Origin: Sinorhizobium fredii USDA 257
Lineage (GTDB): Bacteria; Pseudomonadota; Alphaproteobacteria; Rhizobiales; Rhizobiaceae
Direction of reading: 5' to 3'
NCBI RefSeq assembly: GCF_000265205.3
Contig: NC_018000.1
Location: 5,205,001-5,269,000 of the forward strand
Length of the DNA stretch: 64,000 nt
The notes under the pieces are model-generated. The model searched no databases, had not been told where the DNA came from, and saw only the letters and a list, made by a program, of their open reading frames with translations. Positions 1 through 11,825 of this stretch are shown here, one piece after another. The first letter of the stretch is position 1. Every line of letters begins with the position of its first letter. The translations under genes and the position numbers were made by a program.

Positions 1-1241
1 TCGACTTGATCCAAGGCCTCTCGGCTCGGATCGTCGAGGAGAACATGACCGTCTCGACCCACGAGACCATCACCGAGCAGAGCACCGAATATGCCGACGA
101 CGTCATCCCGGTGCGCCGTGCCACGCCGATCGCCACAGTGCTCGTGAATGCGGGCTACGCCAAGGCCCAGGCCGAGGACGCAGCCGGTTATATCGAAGCG
201 TCGCTTGGTGCCAAGGAACTTGGCCCCGGTGATGTGCTGCGCATCGGCATCATCCAGAAGGGCGAGGAAGCCAGGATCGTCCGGGCGACAATCTATTCGC
301 GCAACCGGCACGTGCTGACGATGGCGGTCGACGATCGCGGTCGTTTCGTACCCGGAGCCGAGCCCCCCAAGCTCGATGCCGTCGCCACTGCCTTTGACGA
401 TACCGGAACGCCGGTCGTAACCAGCGGTCACGATCTGCCGCGCGTCTATGACGGCATCTATCGGGCCGCCCTCTCCTACGGCATGAACGCCGAGATGATC
501 TCGCTGATCGTCAAGCTGCTGGCGAGCAATGTCGACTTCCAGGCGCAGCTCAAGCCGACGGATTCGCTGGAAGCCTTCTTCTCGGTCACCGATGAGAGCG
601 GGCAGGCGACGGAGGAGTCCGAACTTCTCTACGTCGATGCCAAGTTCGGCGATGCCGAAACGCGGTTCTACCGCTTCCAGGACCCCGACGACAATTCGAT
701 CGATTATTTCAACGAGGACGGCAAGAGCATCCGCCAGTTCCTGTTGCGCAATCCGGTTCCGAACGGCCACTTCCGTTCCGGCTTCGGCATGCGCCGCCAC
801 CCGATCCTCGGTTTCTCGCGCATGCATACCGGCGTCGACTGGTCGGCGCCGCGCGGTACGCCGATCATCGCCGCCGGCAACGGCGTCGTCGAAAAGGCAG
901 GCTGGGACTCCGGCGGCTACGGGAACCAGACGCTGGTCCGCCACGCCAATGGTTACGTGTCGTCCTACAACCACCAGAGCGCCATCGCCAAGAACGTCAA
1001 GCCGGGGACAAAAGTCGTGCAGGGCCAGGTGATCGGCTGGGTCGGGACGACCGGTCTGTCGACCGGCCCGCATCTCCACTACGAGCTGATCGTCAACGGC
1101 AACAAGGTCGACCCGTTGCGCATCCGCCTGCCGGGCGGCAAGTCGCTGTCCGGCGAGGTGCTCGCGAAGTTCGAGACGGAGCGCGAGCGTATCGACGAAC
1201 TGCTCGGCAAGGACGACCCGAGCGAGGTTGCAAGCCAGTAG
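1..1241 (+). CDS. M23 family metallopeptidase, C-terminal part (cut by window edge)
   Basis: Peptidoglycan endopeptidase of the LytM/M23 type, acting in the periplasm on cross-linked murein. The reading frame is open to the left edge, so the true start and probably a signal or membrane anchor lie outside the window. The visible ~411 residues hold an OapA/LysM-like linker region and then a complete M23 domain in the last third. The zinc motif HTGVD follows GFGMRRHPILG, and HLHYE supplies the second half of the metal site. All expected ligands look present, so it should be an active enzyme rather than an EnvC-type activator. It converges on clpB. From memory only, Sinorhizobium meliloti has an M23 protein in this neighbourhood linked to polar growth (RgsM); that identity is an inference. 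Confidence 0.9.
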   Translation, partial: DLIQGLSARIVEENMTVSTHETITEQSTEYADDVIPVRRATPIATVLVNAGYAKAQAEDAAGYIEASLGAKELGPGDVLRIGIIQKGEEARIVRATIYSRNRHVLTMAVDDRGRFVPGAEPPKLDAVATAFDDTGTPVVTSGHDLPRVYDGIYRAALSYGMNAEMISLIVKLLASNVDFQAQLKPTDSLEAFFSVTDESGQATEESELLYVDAKFGDAETRFYRFQDPDDNSIDYFNEDGKSIRQFLLRNPVPNGHFRSGFGMRRHPILGFSRMHTGVDWSAPRGTPIIAAGNGVVEKAGWDSGGYGNQTLVRHANGYVSSYNHQSAIAKNVKPGTKVVQGQVIGWVGTTGLSTGPHLHYELIVNGNKVDPLRIRLPGGKSLSGEVLAKFETERERIDELLGKDDPSEVASQ

Positions 1242-1256
1242 GTCTTTCCAGACACG

Positions 1257-1281
1257 AAAAGGCCGCCGTTTGACGGCGGCC
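1257..1281 (-). terminator. Rho-independent terminator of clpB, possibly bidirectional
   Basis: An 8-bp perfect stem (GGCCGCCG/CGGCGGCC) with a 5-nt loop sits between the convergent M23 and clpB genes. Read on the minus strand it is followed by TTTT, fitting clpB termination. On the plus strand the downstream tract is only moderately T-rich. Confidence 0.75.
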
Positions 1282-1304
1282 TCTTCGCGTTTCTGGAGAC
1301 GGGA

Positions 1305-3908
<2,604 letters not shown>

Positions 3909-4038
3909 GCTCACCTCCATAGCCCGGCTAGCCCATCGTCGTGGCACTGGCCGGCATTTCAGGATCAGGCTCCCGCATTCGGCAAGCCTGTCATCTCGTC
4001 TCGTCCTCGCATTGCGCGGAATCGAGCCTTCGAAGCGA

Positions 4039-4067
4039 ATATGGGGCGATATTTTTGGAAATTAAAG
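4039..4067 (-). promoter_or_regulatory. Candidate RpoH (sigma-32) heat-shock promoter of clpB
   Basis: On the minus strand CTTTAA (4062-4067) is followed after 15 bases by CCCCATAT (4039-4046), a full match to the sigma-32 -10 consensus CCCCATNT and five of six to the CTTGAA -35. It points at clpB with a leader of about 120 bases. The family of the downstream gene makes the match meaningful. Confidence 0.6.
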
Positions 4068-4162
4068 GGTAACCGAAGGCGGCCTTCGGCGAAAACTCTC
4101 GGATACAAGGGGACGCCGGTTGGGGCGAGCGAGCCAGGGGCAGGCATTTGACCGATGCAAGA

Positions 4163-4184
4163 AGCCCGGCCGTTGGGCCGGGCT
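4163..4184 (-). terminator. Terminator-like hairpin after the DUF4167 gene
   Basis: Perfect 8-bp stem AGCCCGGC/GCCGGGCT with a 6-nt loop, about 36 bases past the DUF4167 stop on the minus strand. The following tract TTCTTGC is only partly T-rich, so termination may be weak. The rest of the 3909-4219 gap holds the clpB leader. Confidence 0.5.
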
Positions 4185-4219
4185 TACAGATTGAAAGAGC
4201 TCGAGGATCTACGTAGCGC

Positions 4220-4867
4220 CTATTCCGATGCCGCCAGAGCCGCAGCGTCGCCGGCAGGCTGGCCTTCAGCCGCAGGCTCGTCCGCGCCATTGCGGCGCGG
4301 CTGGCGACGCGGCCGGGATGCAGAGCGGCGGCGCGTTGCCGAGCGACCGGAAGCCGCCGACGTTTCCTCGTCCATCGCGACTTCGGCGGGCACGCCTTCG
4401 ATCACCGGCTGCGGGCCGGAGCCGTCGATAACCGGTTGCGGCTCGCTCGGTGCCGCCGCCGCAACAGGCGCAGCGGCGACCGGAGTCGGCTCGCCATAGC
4501 CCTGATCCAGATCGTCCTGGTCGCGATCGCTATCGCGGTCCTGGTAGTCCTGGCGTTCTTCGCGCTGGAAGCGCTCCTGCATCTGCGCCTGTGCCGCCGC
4601 AATGATGCGGTTATAGTGCTCGGCATGCTGCAGATAGTTTTCTGCCATCACACGATCGCCGGAACTCTGGGCGTCGCGCGCAAGCGCTGAATATTTCTCG
4701 GCGATATGCTGGGCGGTACCGCGAATTTTCACGTCCGGGCCGGAGCTGTCGTAGGTCCGCGTCAAGGGATTGGATCCCTTGCGGTTGTTGTTGTTATTGT
4801 TGTTGTTGTTGCTTCCGTTGTTGTTATTCCGCCCACGGCCGCGCTTGTTCTGCTGTCCTGGCCTCAT
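4220..4867 (-). CDS. DUF4167 domain-containing protein with poly-Asn tract
   Basis: A 215-residue protein of the DUF4167 family, common in Rhizobiales and of unknown biochemical function. The N-terminus is basic and Asn-rich: Arg/Gly/Lys residues surround two runs of Asn (4 and 9 residues). The conserved family block follows at about residues 35-100, with YDSSGPDVKIRG and a helical segment EKYSALARDAQSSGD. The C-terminal half is acidic, then Ala/Pro-rich, ending in a second Arg-rich patch. No signal peptide or membrane segment is seen. The two basic low-complexity ends suggest nucleic-acid binding or RNA-associated condensation, which is inference only. It is transcribed alone after a 331-base gap that separates it from prmC. 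Confidence 0.85.
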   Translation of the reverse strand: MRPGQQNKRGRGRNNNNGSNNNNNNNNNRKGSNPLTRTYDSSGPDVKIRGTAQHIAEKYSALARDAQSSGDRVMAENYLQHAEHYNRIIAAAQAQMQERFQREERQDYQDRDSDRDQDDLDQGYGEPTPVAAAPVAAAAPSEPQPVIDGSGPQPVIEGVPAEVAMDEETSAASGRSATRRRSASRPRRQPRRNGADEPAAEGQPAGDAAALAASE

Positions 4868-5198
4868 AGTCCATTCACCTGAATTTTCTTGCTAATGATG
4901 ATCATATGTTCCGATCCCGGCCGGATTGTCCGCGCCCGAGAAAACACGCGCCACGGCAGACCGCCTGTTTGCGATCCCGGCGCCGGCTGACGTCAAATTA
5001 ACAGATACCCGCACAAGGCACTGTCGAACCCTAGCAACTCTTTCTTGAGAGCAACCCCCGCGGCCAGGTCATACTGGAACGAATCTTTGGTCCATGACCT
5101 TCTGCCCAGTGCGTGGGCGCAAACTAGCCGGCTTCCTTGGGGATTCCAAGCCCTTTCTTTGCTCTTCGAGAAAAGAGAAGCGCGAGTGCAGCATTTTT
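4868..5198. other. Intergenic gap, no gene recognised
   Basis: This 331-base stretch between prmC and the DUF4167 gene should carry the promoter of the latter on the minus strand. I see no convincing promoter, RNA or repeat. A 69-codon open frame on the minus strand (4993-5202) runs into the prmC end and lacks family features or a good ribosome site, so it is not called. Confidence 0.5.
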
Positions 5199-6080
5199 TC
5201 AACGGTCGTTGCTGCGTTCAACGTCCTGCCCGAATATCAGGACTCGGTCGTTGCCGCCGAAGTCCTTCGAACTCTCAAGCAAGCAAAAGCCCTGCGTCTC
5301 GAAGAGCGCCGCTACAGCCTGCTTTTGGTCGAAACCGATTTCCAAGCCTATTACGCCGTCCGGTTCAAGGTGTCGTCCGGCGTGAAGAGCGATGGCACGG
5401 TAGGCATCAAGCCCGTCATTGCCGCCATCCAAGGCGGCTGCCGGATCGTAGTATCTCACTTCCGGCTCGAGCTCAGCTACCACATTGGAACGGATATACG
5501 GCGGATTTGAGACGATGATGTCGAACCGCCCTTCCACTGCCTCGAACCAGTCGCTTCGATGGCTCTGGAACCGTTCGGCGAGCCCGTTCCTCTTCGCGTT
5601 TTCGCGTGCCGTCGCCAAGGCGTCTTCCGATATATCGGTACCGAGGCCCCGCGCGTCAAGTACCGCGGCGAGAAGAGCGAGGCAAATCGCCCCGGTGCCT
5701 GTTCCGAGATCGATGAGCCGGCAGCTTCCTTTGCTCGCGGCAATCCGACGCACGTGGGGTATCAGGCAATCGACGAGCGTTTCGGTATCTGGCCGCGGTT
5801 CCAGCGTTTCTTTCGAAAGCGTGAAGGTCAGTCCATGGAACTCGCGCTCGCCGAGGATGCGATAGACCGGCTCGCGCGCCACGCGGCGCTCGACGGCAGC
5901 ACGGATACGCGCTGCATCTGCCGGGCTGACCGGCTCCCCTCCCCGCGCCATCAGGCCGGCGAGCGACAGGCCGAGGAGACCGGAGATCAGGTGGCGGGCA
6001 TCGACCGCAGCTCCGTCGAGGCCGGCTGCCTTCAACCGGTCGCGGCTCTCGGCAAGCAGCCTGTCCAGTGTCTCGGACAT
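5199..6080 (-). CDS. prmC: Peptide chain release factor N5-glutamine methyltransferase PrmC (HemK)
   Basis: Cytosolic SAM-dependent enzyme that methylates the GGQ glutamine of release factors RF1 and RF2. The 293 residues show the usual N-terminal helical recognition domain. The Rossmann motif DLGTGTG (about 124-130) binds SAM, and NPPY (192-195) is the signature of amide N-methylation. It follows prfA, its own substrate gene, after only 7 bases and is almost certainly in the same transcript. Confidence 0.96.
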   Translation of the reverse strand: MSETLDRLLAESRDRLKAAGLDGAAVDARHLISGLLGLSLAGLMARGGEPVSPADAARIRAAVERRVAREPVYRILGEREFHGLTFTLSKETLEPRPDTETLVDCLIPHVRRIAASKGSCRLIDLGTGTGAICLALLAAVLDARGLGTDISEDALATARENAKRNGLAERFQSHRSDWFEAVEGRFDIIVSNPPYIRSNVVAELEPEVRYYDPAAALDGGNDGLDAYRAIALHAGRHLEPDGVIGLEIGFDQKQAVAALFETQGFCLLESSKDFGGNDRVLIFGQDVERSNDR

Positions 6081-6087
6081 CGCCCGC

Positions 6088-7170
6088 TCAATTCTGCCGT
6101 TCGCCGAGAAGGGCGAGTTGGCTTGCCTGGTGGTCCGCGAGCAAGGCGTCGACGACCTCGTCGATTTCGCCCTCCATCATCCGCTCGAGCTTGTAGAGCG
6201 TCAGGTTGATGCGGTGGTCGGTCAGGCGGCCCTGCGGGAAATTATAGGTGCGGATGCGCTCCGAACGGTCGCCGGATCCCACCTGGCTCTTGCGGTCGGC
6301 GGACCGTTCGCTATCGGCGCGTTGACGCTCCATGTCAAAGAGCCGCGAGCGCAGCACCTGCATGGCCTTGGCGCGGTTCTGGTGCTGCGACTTTTCCGAG
6401 CTGGTGACGACGATGCCGGTCGGAAGATGGGTGATGCGGACCGCCGAATCGGTGGTGTTGACGTGCTGACCGCCCGCTCCCGAAGAGCGCATCGTATCAA
6501 TGCGGATATCCTCGGGGCGGACCTCGATGTCGATCTCCTCCGCCTCCGGCAGGACGGCAACAGTCGCCGCCGACGTGTGAATGCGGCCGCTCGCTTCCGT
6601 CTCCGGCACGCGCTGCACCCGGTGGACGCCGGACTCGAACTTCAGTCGGGAGAACACGCCGCGCCCGGAAACCGTCGCAATGATTTCCTTGTAGCCTCCG
6701 GCCTCCCCCTCGCTCGCCGAGAGCACTTCGACCCGCCAGCCCCTGCTCGCGGCATAGCGCTCGTACATGCGGAAAAGGTCGCCGGCAAAGAGCGCCGCTT
6801 CCGAGCCGCCGGTGCCGGCACGGATTTCGAGGATTGCGCTCTTTTCGTCGGCCGCGTCCTTCGGCAAGAGCAGGATTTGGATCTCCTGCTCGAGCGCCTC
6901 GATCCGCTCCTCCACCTCGGGTTTTTCCATGTCCGCGAGGTCGCGCATCTCCTTGTCCGTATCGCGGTCGGCGAGCATGATCTCGATATCGGCAAGCTCG
7001 GCCCCCGCCTTCTCATAGGCGCGAATCTTCGTCACGACCGGCTGAAGCTCGGAATATTCGGATGCGAGCTTCACATAGACATCGGCGGCGGGGCCTTCGG
7101 ACATCCGCGCCTCGATCTCTGCGAATCGCCGTTCGAGCTCGCGCATCTTTTCAACAGGAAGCTTTGCCAA
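6088..7170 (-). CDS. prfA: Peptide chain release factor 1
   Basis: Class I release factor recognising UAA and UAG and triggering peptidyl-tRNA hydrolysis on the ribosome. Its 360 residues match the family. The GGQ catalytic motif lies at about 233-235 in SGAGGQHVN, and the stop-codon-reading tripeptide appears as PET (189-191) within [13 protein letters not shown], the RF1-type position. It is downstream of ptsP (85-base gap) and directly upstream of prmC, which modifies it. Confidence 0.98.
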   Translation of the reverse strand: MAKLPVEKMRELERRFAEIEARMSEGPAADVYVKLASEYSELQPVVTKIRAYEKAGAELADIEIMLADRDTDKEMRDLADMEKPEVEERIEALEQEIQILLLPKDAADEKSAILEIRAGTGGSEAALFAGDLFRMYERYAASRGWRVEVLSASEGEAGGYKEIIATVSGRGVFSRLKFESGVHRVQRVPETEASGRIHTSAATVAVLPEAEEIDIEVRPEDIRIDTMRSSGAGGQHVNTTDSAVRITHLPTGIVVTSSEKSQHQNRAKAMQVLRSRLFDMERQRADSERSADRKSQVGSGDRSERIRTYNFPQGRLTDHRINLTLYKLERMMEGEIDEVVDALLADHQASQLALLGERQN

Positions 7171-7255
7171 CTCTCACCCCAAACACGTGTCGTTCCAAAT
7201 GCGTCCGCCTCGTCCGAGCCTGGTCCGGACGAGGACAACGACGCTCTCAGTCAAT

Positions 7256-9523
7256 CTATACCGGTATGCCGTTGGCCGCCGCGAAATCGACCAGAAGCTG
7301 GCGGACTGGCGCCTCGGATTTTACGTCGTCCAGGGCCGCGTTCAGGACTTCGGCCAGCTTGTCCGCATCGAGCGCGAGCAGCATGGCCTTGACCGGACCG
7401 ACGGCGGTCGGCGACATGGAGACCGACCGGAAGCCTATCCCGAGCAGCGCCATGGCCGAAAGCGGTTTGCTCGCCATCTCCCCGCAAAGCGTCACCGGCG
7501 TGCCGTTGCGTTCGCCGGCGCGCACGATGTCACGCAGCATTCTCAAGAACGGACGGCCGAGAATGTCGAAACGATCGGAAACGCGCGCATTGCCACGATC
7601 GACCGCCATGGCGAACTGGAAGAGATCATTCGAGCCGACCGAAACGAAATCTACCTCGGCCATCAGCTCGTCGAGCTGCCAGAGCAGAGCCGGGACCTCC
7701 AGCATCGCCCCGAACTGCAGTTTGCGCGGCAATTGCTCGCCGAGCTTCGACTGCCGCTCGATCTCCTTCTGCAAAAGCTCGCGCGCGACCTTGAGCTCCG
7801 CCACCTCCGTCACCATCGGCAGCATCAGCTTGAACTCGGCGCCGGCGGCTGCGCGCAGCATCGCCCGGAACTGGGTACGCAGCAGACCCGGCCGGTCGAG
7901 CGAAAGCCGGATGGCGCGCCAGCCGAGCGCCGGATTTTCCTCCTCTGCCGCGCGGAAATAGGGAACGACCTTGTCGCCGCCGATGTCGAGCGTGCGGAAG
8001 GTCACCGGCTTGCCGCCCGTCTGTTTCAGAACATTGCGGTAGAAGGCTTCCTGTTCCTCCGCCTTCGGCATGGTCGAGGCGATCATGAACTGCAGCTCGG
8101 TGCGGAAGAGACCGATGCCTTCGGCGCCTGCTTCGTTGAGATGCGGCAGATCGACCAAAAGCCCGGCATTCATCTGCAGGGTGATGCGCTTGCCGTCCTT
8201 CGTCAGCGGCTCGACGTCCTTCAGCGCCCTGAACTGCGCCTGGCGGCGGGCGCGGAAGCGCACCTTTTCCTCATAGGACCGCTGCAGGTCGGCGACCGGC
8301 CGCAAATGCACCTTCGCGTCGTCGCCATCGACGATGATCGCGTCGCGGTTTTCGGCAAGCGCCACGGCGCCCGCCGCCTGGCCGACGACCGGAATGCCCA
8401 TGGCGCGTGCGACGATCACCACATGGCTGGTGACGGCGCCCTCCTCCAGCACGAGGCCGCGGACGTTCTCGCGCGGATAGTCGAGCAATTCGGCGGCACC
8501 CATGGCGCGCGCCACGATGATCGCGTCGTTCGGGAAGTCGGCCGCCGACAACTTGGCGCCGTAGCCGGAGAGCTGGCGCAGCAGCCGATTGGCGAGGTCG
8601 TCGAAATCGTGCATCCGCTCGCGGAGATAAGGGTCCGTCAGGCGGATCATTCGCGCCTTCGTCTCGCTTTGCACCCGCTCGACCGCCGCCTCCGCCGTCA
8701 GGCCGTTGCGGATCGCTTCCTCGAGCTTTCTCACCCAGCCGCGGTCATGGGCGAACATGCGGTAGGTTTCGAGCACGGCGCGGTGCTCGCCCTCCATCGA
8801 CACGTCGCGCCTCGACAGCATGTCGTCGATCGAGATGCGCAGCGACCCGAGCGCCTCGGCGAGGCGCTGCAGTTCGTGCTCCGTATCTTCGTTGAGCAGG
8901 TTGGTAACGACGATCCTCGGCTCGTGCAGCACCACATAGCCGAGGCCGATGCCTTCGCCATAGCTGTTGCCGTCGATCGAGACGGGGCGCGATAGATCGA
9001 GTTCCAATCCGGGCTTGGTGATCTTCTTGAGCTCGCCGGTCGCGACCATCTCGGCAAGCACCATGGCGGTCGTCTCGAGCGCCTCGACCTCGTCCTCGCG
9101 ATAGTTGCGCATCGCCTTGTTCTGCACGACGAGAACGCCGAGTGCGCGGCCGGTGCGCAGGATCGGCACGCCGAGGAACGAGTGGTAGATCTCTTCGCCG
9201 GTCTCCGGAAGATAGGTGAAGGCGGGATGCGCCTGCGCGTCGGAGAGATTGAGAGGGCGCGCCGAGGCGGCGATCGTGCCGACGAGGCCCTGCCCCATCT
9301 TCAGTTGTGCCAGGTGCACCGCGGTCTTGTTCAGACCTTCGGTCGCGTAGAGCTCAAGCACGCCGTCGGAGCGCAGCACGTAGACCGAGCACACTTCCGC
9401 GACCATGTTCTGCGCGATCTGGCGCACGATCCGGTCAAGGCGCTCCTGCGGCTCGAGCGGTTCCGCCATGAGCTCGCGCAACCGCTTGAGGAGAACGCGC
9501 GGACCCGCGGAAAGGTCTCTCAT
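7256..9523 (-). CDS. ptsP: Phosphoenolpyruvate-protein phosphotransferase PtsP (enzyme I-Ntr)
   Basis: First component of the nitrogen-related PTS. It takes phosphate from PEP and passes it to NPr and then EIIA-Ntr, a regulatory relay rather than a sugar importer. The 755 residues give a GAF domain (about 20-165), which in known members senses glutamine/2-oxoglutarate, then the enzyme I domains. The phosphorylated histidine is H367 in GAVTSHVVIVAR. The PEP-binding barrel carries GGDKVVPYF and GSNDLFQFAMAVDR. It lies 92 bases after lysC in the same direction, the usual alphaproteobacterial order lysC-ptsP-prfA-prmC. Confidence 0.97.
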   Translation of the reverse strand: MRDLSAGPRVLLKRLRELMAEPLEPQERLDRIVRQIAQNMVAEVCSVYVLRSDGVLELYATEGLNKTAVHLAQLKMGQGLVGTIAASARPLNLSDAQAHPAFTYLPETGEEIYHSFLGVPILRTGRALGVLVVQNKAMRNYREDEVEALETTAMVLAEMVATGELKKITKPGLELDLSRPVSIDGNSYGEGIGLGYVVLHEPRIVVTNLLNEDTEHELQRLAEALGSLRISIDDMLSRRDVSMEGEHRAVLETYRMFAHDRGWVRKLEEAIRNGLTAEAAVERVQSETKARMIRLTDPYLRERMHDFDDLANRLLRQLSGYGAKLSAADFPNDAIIVARAMGAAELLDYPRENVRGLVLEEGAVTSHVVIVARAMGIPVVGQAAGAVALAENRDAIIVDGDDAKVHLRPVADLQRSYEEKVRFRARRQAQFRALKDVEPLTKDGKRITLQMNAGLLVDLPHLNEAGAEGIGLFRTELQFMIASTMPKAEEQEAFYRNVLKQTGGKPVTFRTLDIGGDKVVPYFRAAEEENPALGWRAIRLSLDRPGLLRTQFRAMLRAAAGAEFKLMLPMVTEVAELKVARELLQKEIERQSKLGEQLPRKLQFGAMLEVPALLWQLDELMAEVDFVSVGSNDLFQFAMAVDRGNARVSDRFDILGRPFLRMLRDIVRAGERNGTPVTLCGEMASKPLSAMALLGIGFRSVSMSPTAVGPVKAMLLALDADKLAEVLNAALDDVKSEAPVRQLLVDFAAANGIPV

Positions 9524-9615
9524 CGCGTAGGGTCTCCCGAATAAGAATATACGACGGCACGTGACGGGAGGCGCGACCTTTCCCGGCTGCGAATCCCCAA
9601 ACGAACGCCTGCTGT

Positions 9616-10890
9616 CTAACTCTTATCCAGACCGTAGGCGGAATGCAAAGTGCGAACCGCCAATTCCGCATATGGTCCGTCGATCAGGATGGAAATCTTG
9701 ATCTCGGAGGTGGTGATCGCCTTGATGTTGATGCCCTTGTCGGCAAGCGCGCGGAAGGCGGAGGCGGCAACGCCTGCATGGCTGCGCATGCCGATGCCGA
9801 TGACCGAGACCTTGACGAGGCCGGATTCCGACTGGACGACGTCGTAGCCGATCTTCTCCTTGTTGTCGGAGAGCACCTTCAGCGCCTTGTTGACGTCTCC
9901 GGACGGCACGGTGAAGGTCATGTCCGTCTTGGAGCCGTCCTCGGAAATGTTCTGGACGATCATATCGACGTTGATATGCGCTTCGGCGAGCGGCCCGAAG
10001 ATCGCGGCGGAAACGCCGGGCCGGTCGGCCAGGCGGCGCAGCGAGATCTGGGCTTCATCCTTGGCGTAGGCGATGCCGGTTACGACTTCCTGTTCCACGA
10101 TCTCATCCTCATCACAAATCAGCGTTCCGGGCGGGTTCAGAAGGTCACCCATGCCCGGCGCATCGGGATCCTCGAAAGAAGAGCGCACGAAGGTACGCAC
10201 CTTGTGCACCATGGCGAGCTCGACCGAGCGCACCTGCAAGACCTTGGCGCCGAGGGAGGCCATTTCCAGCATTTCCTCGAACGCGACCTTTTTCAATCGC
10301 CGCGCCTTCGGCTCGATGCGCGGGTCGGTCGTATAGACACCATCGACGTCGGTGTAGATGTCACAGCGATCGGCCTTGACGGCAGCGGCGATCGCGACGG
10401 CGGAGGTATCCGAACCGCCGCGGCCGAGCGTTGCGAGGCGATTATCCGGACCGAGGCCCTGGAAACCAGCGACGACGGCCACCTGACCCTCGCCCATGCG
10501 GCGGATGATGTCGGCGCCGTTGATGTCGAGGATGCGCGCCGCCCCGTGGGTGTTGTCGGTCTTGACCGGGAGCTGCCACCCCTGCCAGGAGCGGGCGTTG
10601 ATACCCATCGACTGCAGGGCAATGGCCAGCAGGCCGGACGTCACCTGCTCGCCGGAGGCGACAACCGCATCATATTCGCGGGCGTCGTAGAACGGCGCGT
10701 TCGAGCCCGCCACCTTCGGCATGTTCTCGACCCAGCCGACCAGTTCGTTGGTCTTGCCGGACATCGCGGAAACGACGACTGCAACCTCGTGGCCGGCCTC
10801 GACTTCGCGTTTCACATGGCGGGCGACATTGTGGATGCGGTTCAAATCTGCGACGGAAGTCCCGCCGAATTTCATCACGATGCGTGCCAT
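9616..10890 (-). CDS. lysC: Aspartate kinase
   Basis: Phosphorylates aspartate, the committed step toward lysine, threonine, methionine and diaminopimelate. The 424 residues fit the monofunctional class. KFGGTSV at residues 7-13 is the kinase signature, GRGGSDTSAVAIAAA binds substrate, and two ACT domains occupy the C-terminal ~150 residues, so feedback inhibition by end products is expected. The gene heads the ptsP-prfA-prmC set on the minus strand. The 254-base gap upstream should hold its promoter, though I see no clear one. Confidence 0.98.
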   Translation of the reverse strand: MARIVMKFGGTSVADLNRIHNVARHVKREVEAGHEVAVVVSAMSGKTNELVGWVENMPKVAGSNAPFYDAREYDAVVASGEQVTSGLLAIALQSMGINARSWQGWQLPVKTDNTHGAARILDINGADIIRRMGEGQVAVVAGFQGLGPDNRLATLGRGGSDTSAVAIAAAVKADRCDIYTDVDGVYTTDPRIEPKARRLKKVAFEEMLEMASLGAKVLQVRSVELAMVHKVRTFVRSSFEDPDAPGMGDLLNPPGTLICDEDEIVEQEVVTGIAYAKDEAQISLRRLADRPGVSAAIFGPLAEAHINVDMIVQNISEDGSKTDMTFTVPSGDVNKALKVLSDNKEKIGYDVVQSESGLVKVSVIGIGMRSHAGVAASAFRALADKGINIKAITTSEIKISILIDGPYAELAVRTLHSAYGLDKS

Positions 10891-11144
10891 TTCGCCTCTA
10901 CCGTACCAACATGTTTCGCGCCTGCGCCCGACAGCACTCCCGCCGGCGCCTGACGATCAAAAAGCAGAGACTTCTCGGACATCGGCCAGCCACCGCTTCG
11001 GGGAGCGGAAAGTCGCGGCGTCTCTTAGCGGATCAGCGGGCGGCGTGCAATGGGAGGGCGGAGGAAGTCTTGCGCGTCAGGAGGGCACGGCTTCCAGGAT
11101 GGAAACTGGTGATGCGGTCGGCGCGGCTTCGCGAGCCGAAACAC

Positions 11145-11669
11145 TTAAATAGCGAGCCCCGGAGCCTCGGCGACGACGCAGGCGATGTCGCAACCCTTCG
11201 CCTCATGGGTCATCCATGCTTGGACCGTCCAGCCATTGCGGCTCAAGCCCGCCTCGAGACAGCCAACAAGATCGCGCGCCCCACGCGTCGGTTCGTCGTG
11301 AAACAGAAAGAGCCGTCCCTGCGGCGCCAAATGCCGACGCAGCACGGAAAGCTCGCGTTCCGGGTTGCCGCGGGCGAAAATACCGACACGCAGAGCAAAA
11401 ACCTTGTCGAAAACAGCGTTGCCGAAATCGGCCCGCGCGAGTTCCGCAACTTGAAATTCGGCGCGCCCGGCGGCCACAAAGGCGGCATTCCGCCGTCGCG
11501 CTGCTTCGATCATCGCCGCCGAGCGATCGATCGCTAACATCCGGCCGTCGATGAGCCGGTCGCAAACCATCGTGGCCGCTACGCCGTGACCGCAACCGAT
11601 CTCGAGAATGCGCTCGGCTGGCTTAGGTGCAAGCATCTCCACCGCCCAGCCGATCCGGTCATCCGCCAT
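11145..11669 (-). CDS. Class I SAM-dependent methyltransferase, small
   Basis: A 174-residue methyltransferase of unknown substrate. The SAM-binding motif I is clear near the N-terminus (ILEIGCGHGVAATMV), followed by an acidic ribose-binding position in LAIDRSAAMIEAA. The C-terminal half is short and fits a minimal Methyltransf_25-type fold. It stands alone between lysC and a DHFR-like gene. The start at MADDRIGW places the fold right at the N-terminus. Substrate cannot be judged. Confidence 0.8.
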   Translation of the reverse strand: MADDRIGWAVEMLAPKPAERILEIGCGHGVAATMVCDRLIDGRMLAIDRSAAMIEAARRRNAAFVAAGRAEFQVAELARADFGNAVFDKVFALRVGIFARGNPERELSVLRRHLAPQGRLFLFHDEPTRGARDLVGCLEAGLSRNGWTVQAWMTHEAKGCDIACVVAEAPGLAI

Positions 11670-11825
11670 TGCTTCGCCCCCCGTTGCACTACCGATTTCG
11701 CAGTTGAGACTAGCACCAAACGAGTCCTGCTAAGTGATTTCAATACGAAACCACTTGCGAAAGTGCTTCAGTTTTGCCATTCTCAGTTCAGCAGCGAGCC
11801 GCCACGCTCAACGGGAGGATGGACA

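Noticed and set aside
4993..5202. 69-codon minus-strand frame downstream of prmC
   Set aside because: Overlaps the prmC end, lacks a ribosome site and any recognisable pattern.
7187..8995. A 602-codon frame antisense to ptsP
   Set aside because: Composition-driven shadow of ptsP with His/Arg/Gln-rich meaningless sequence.
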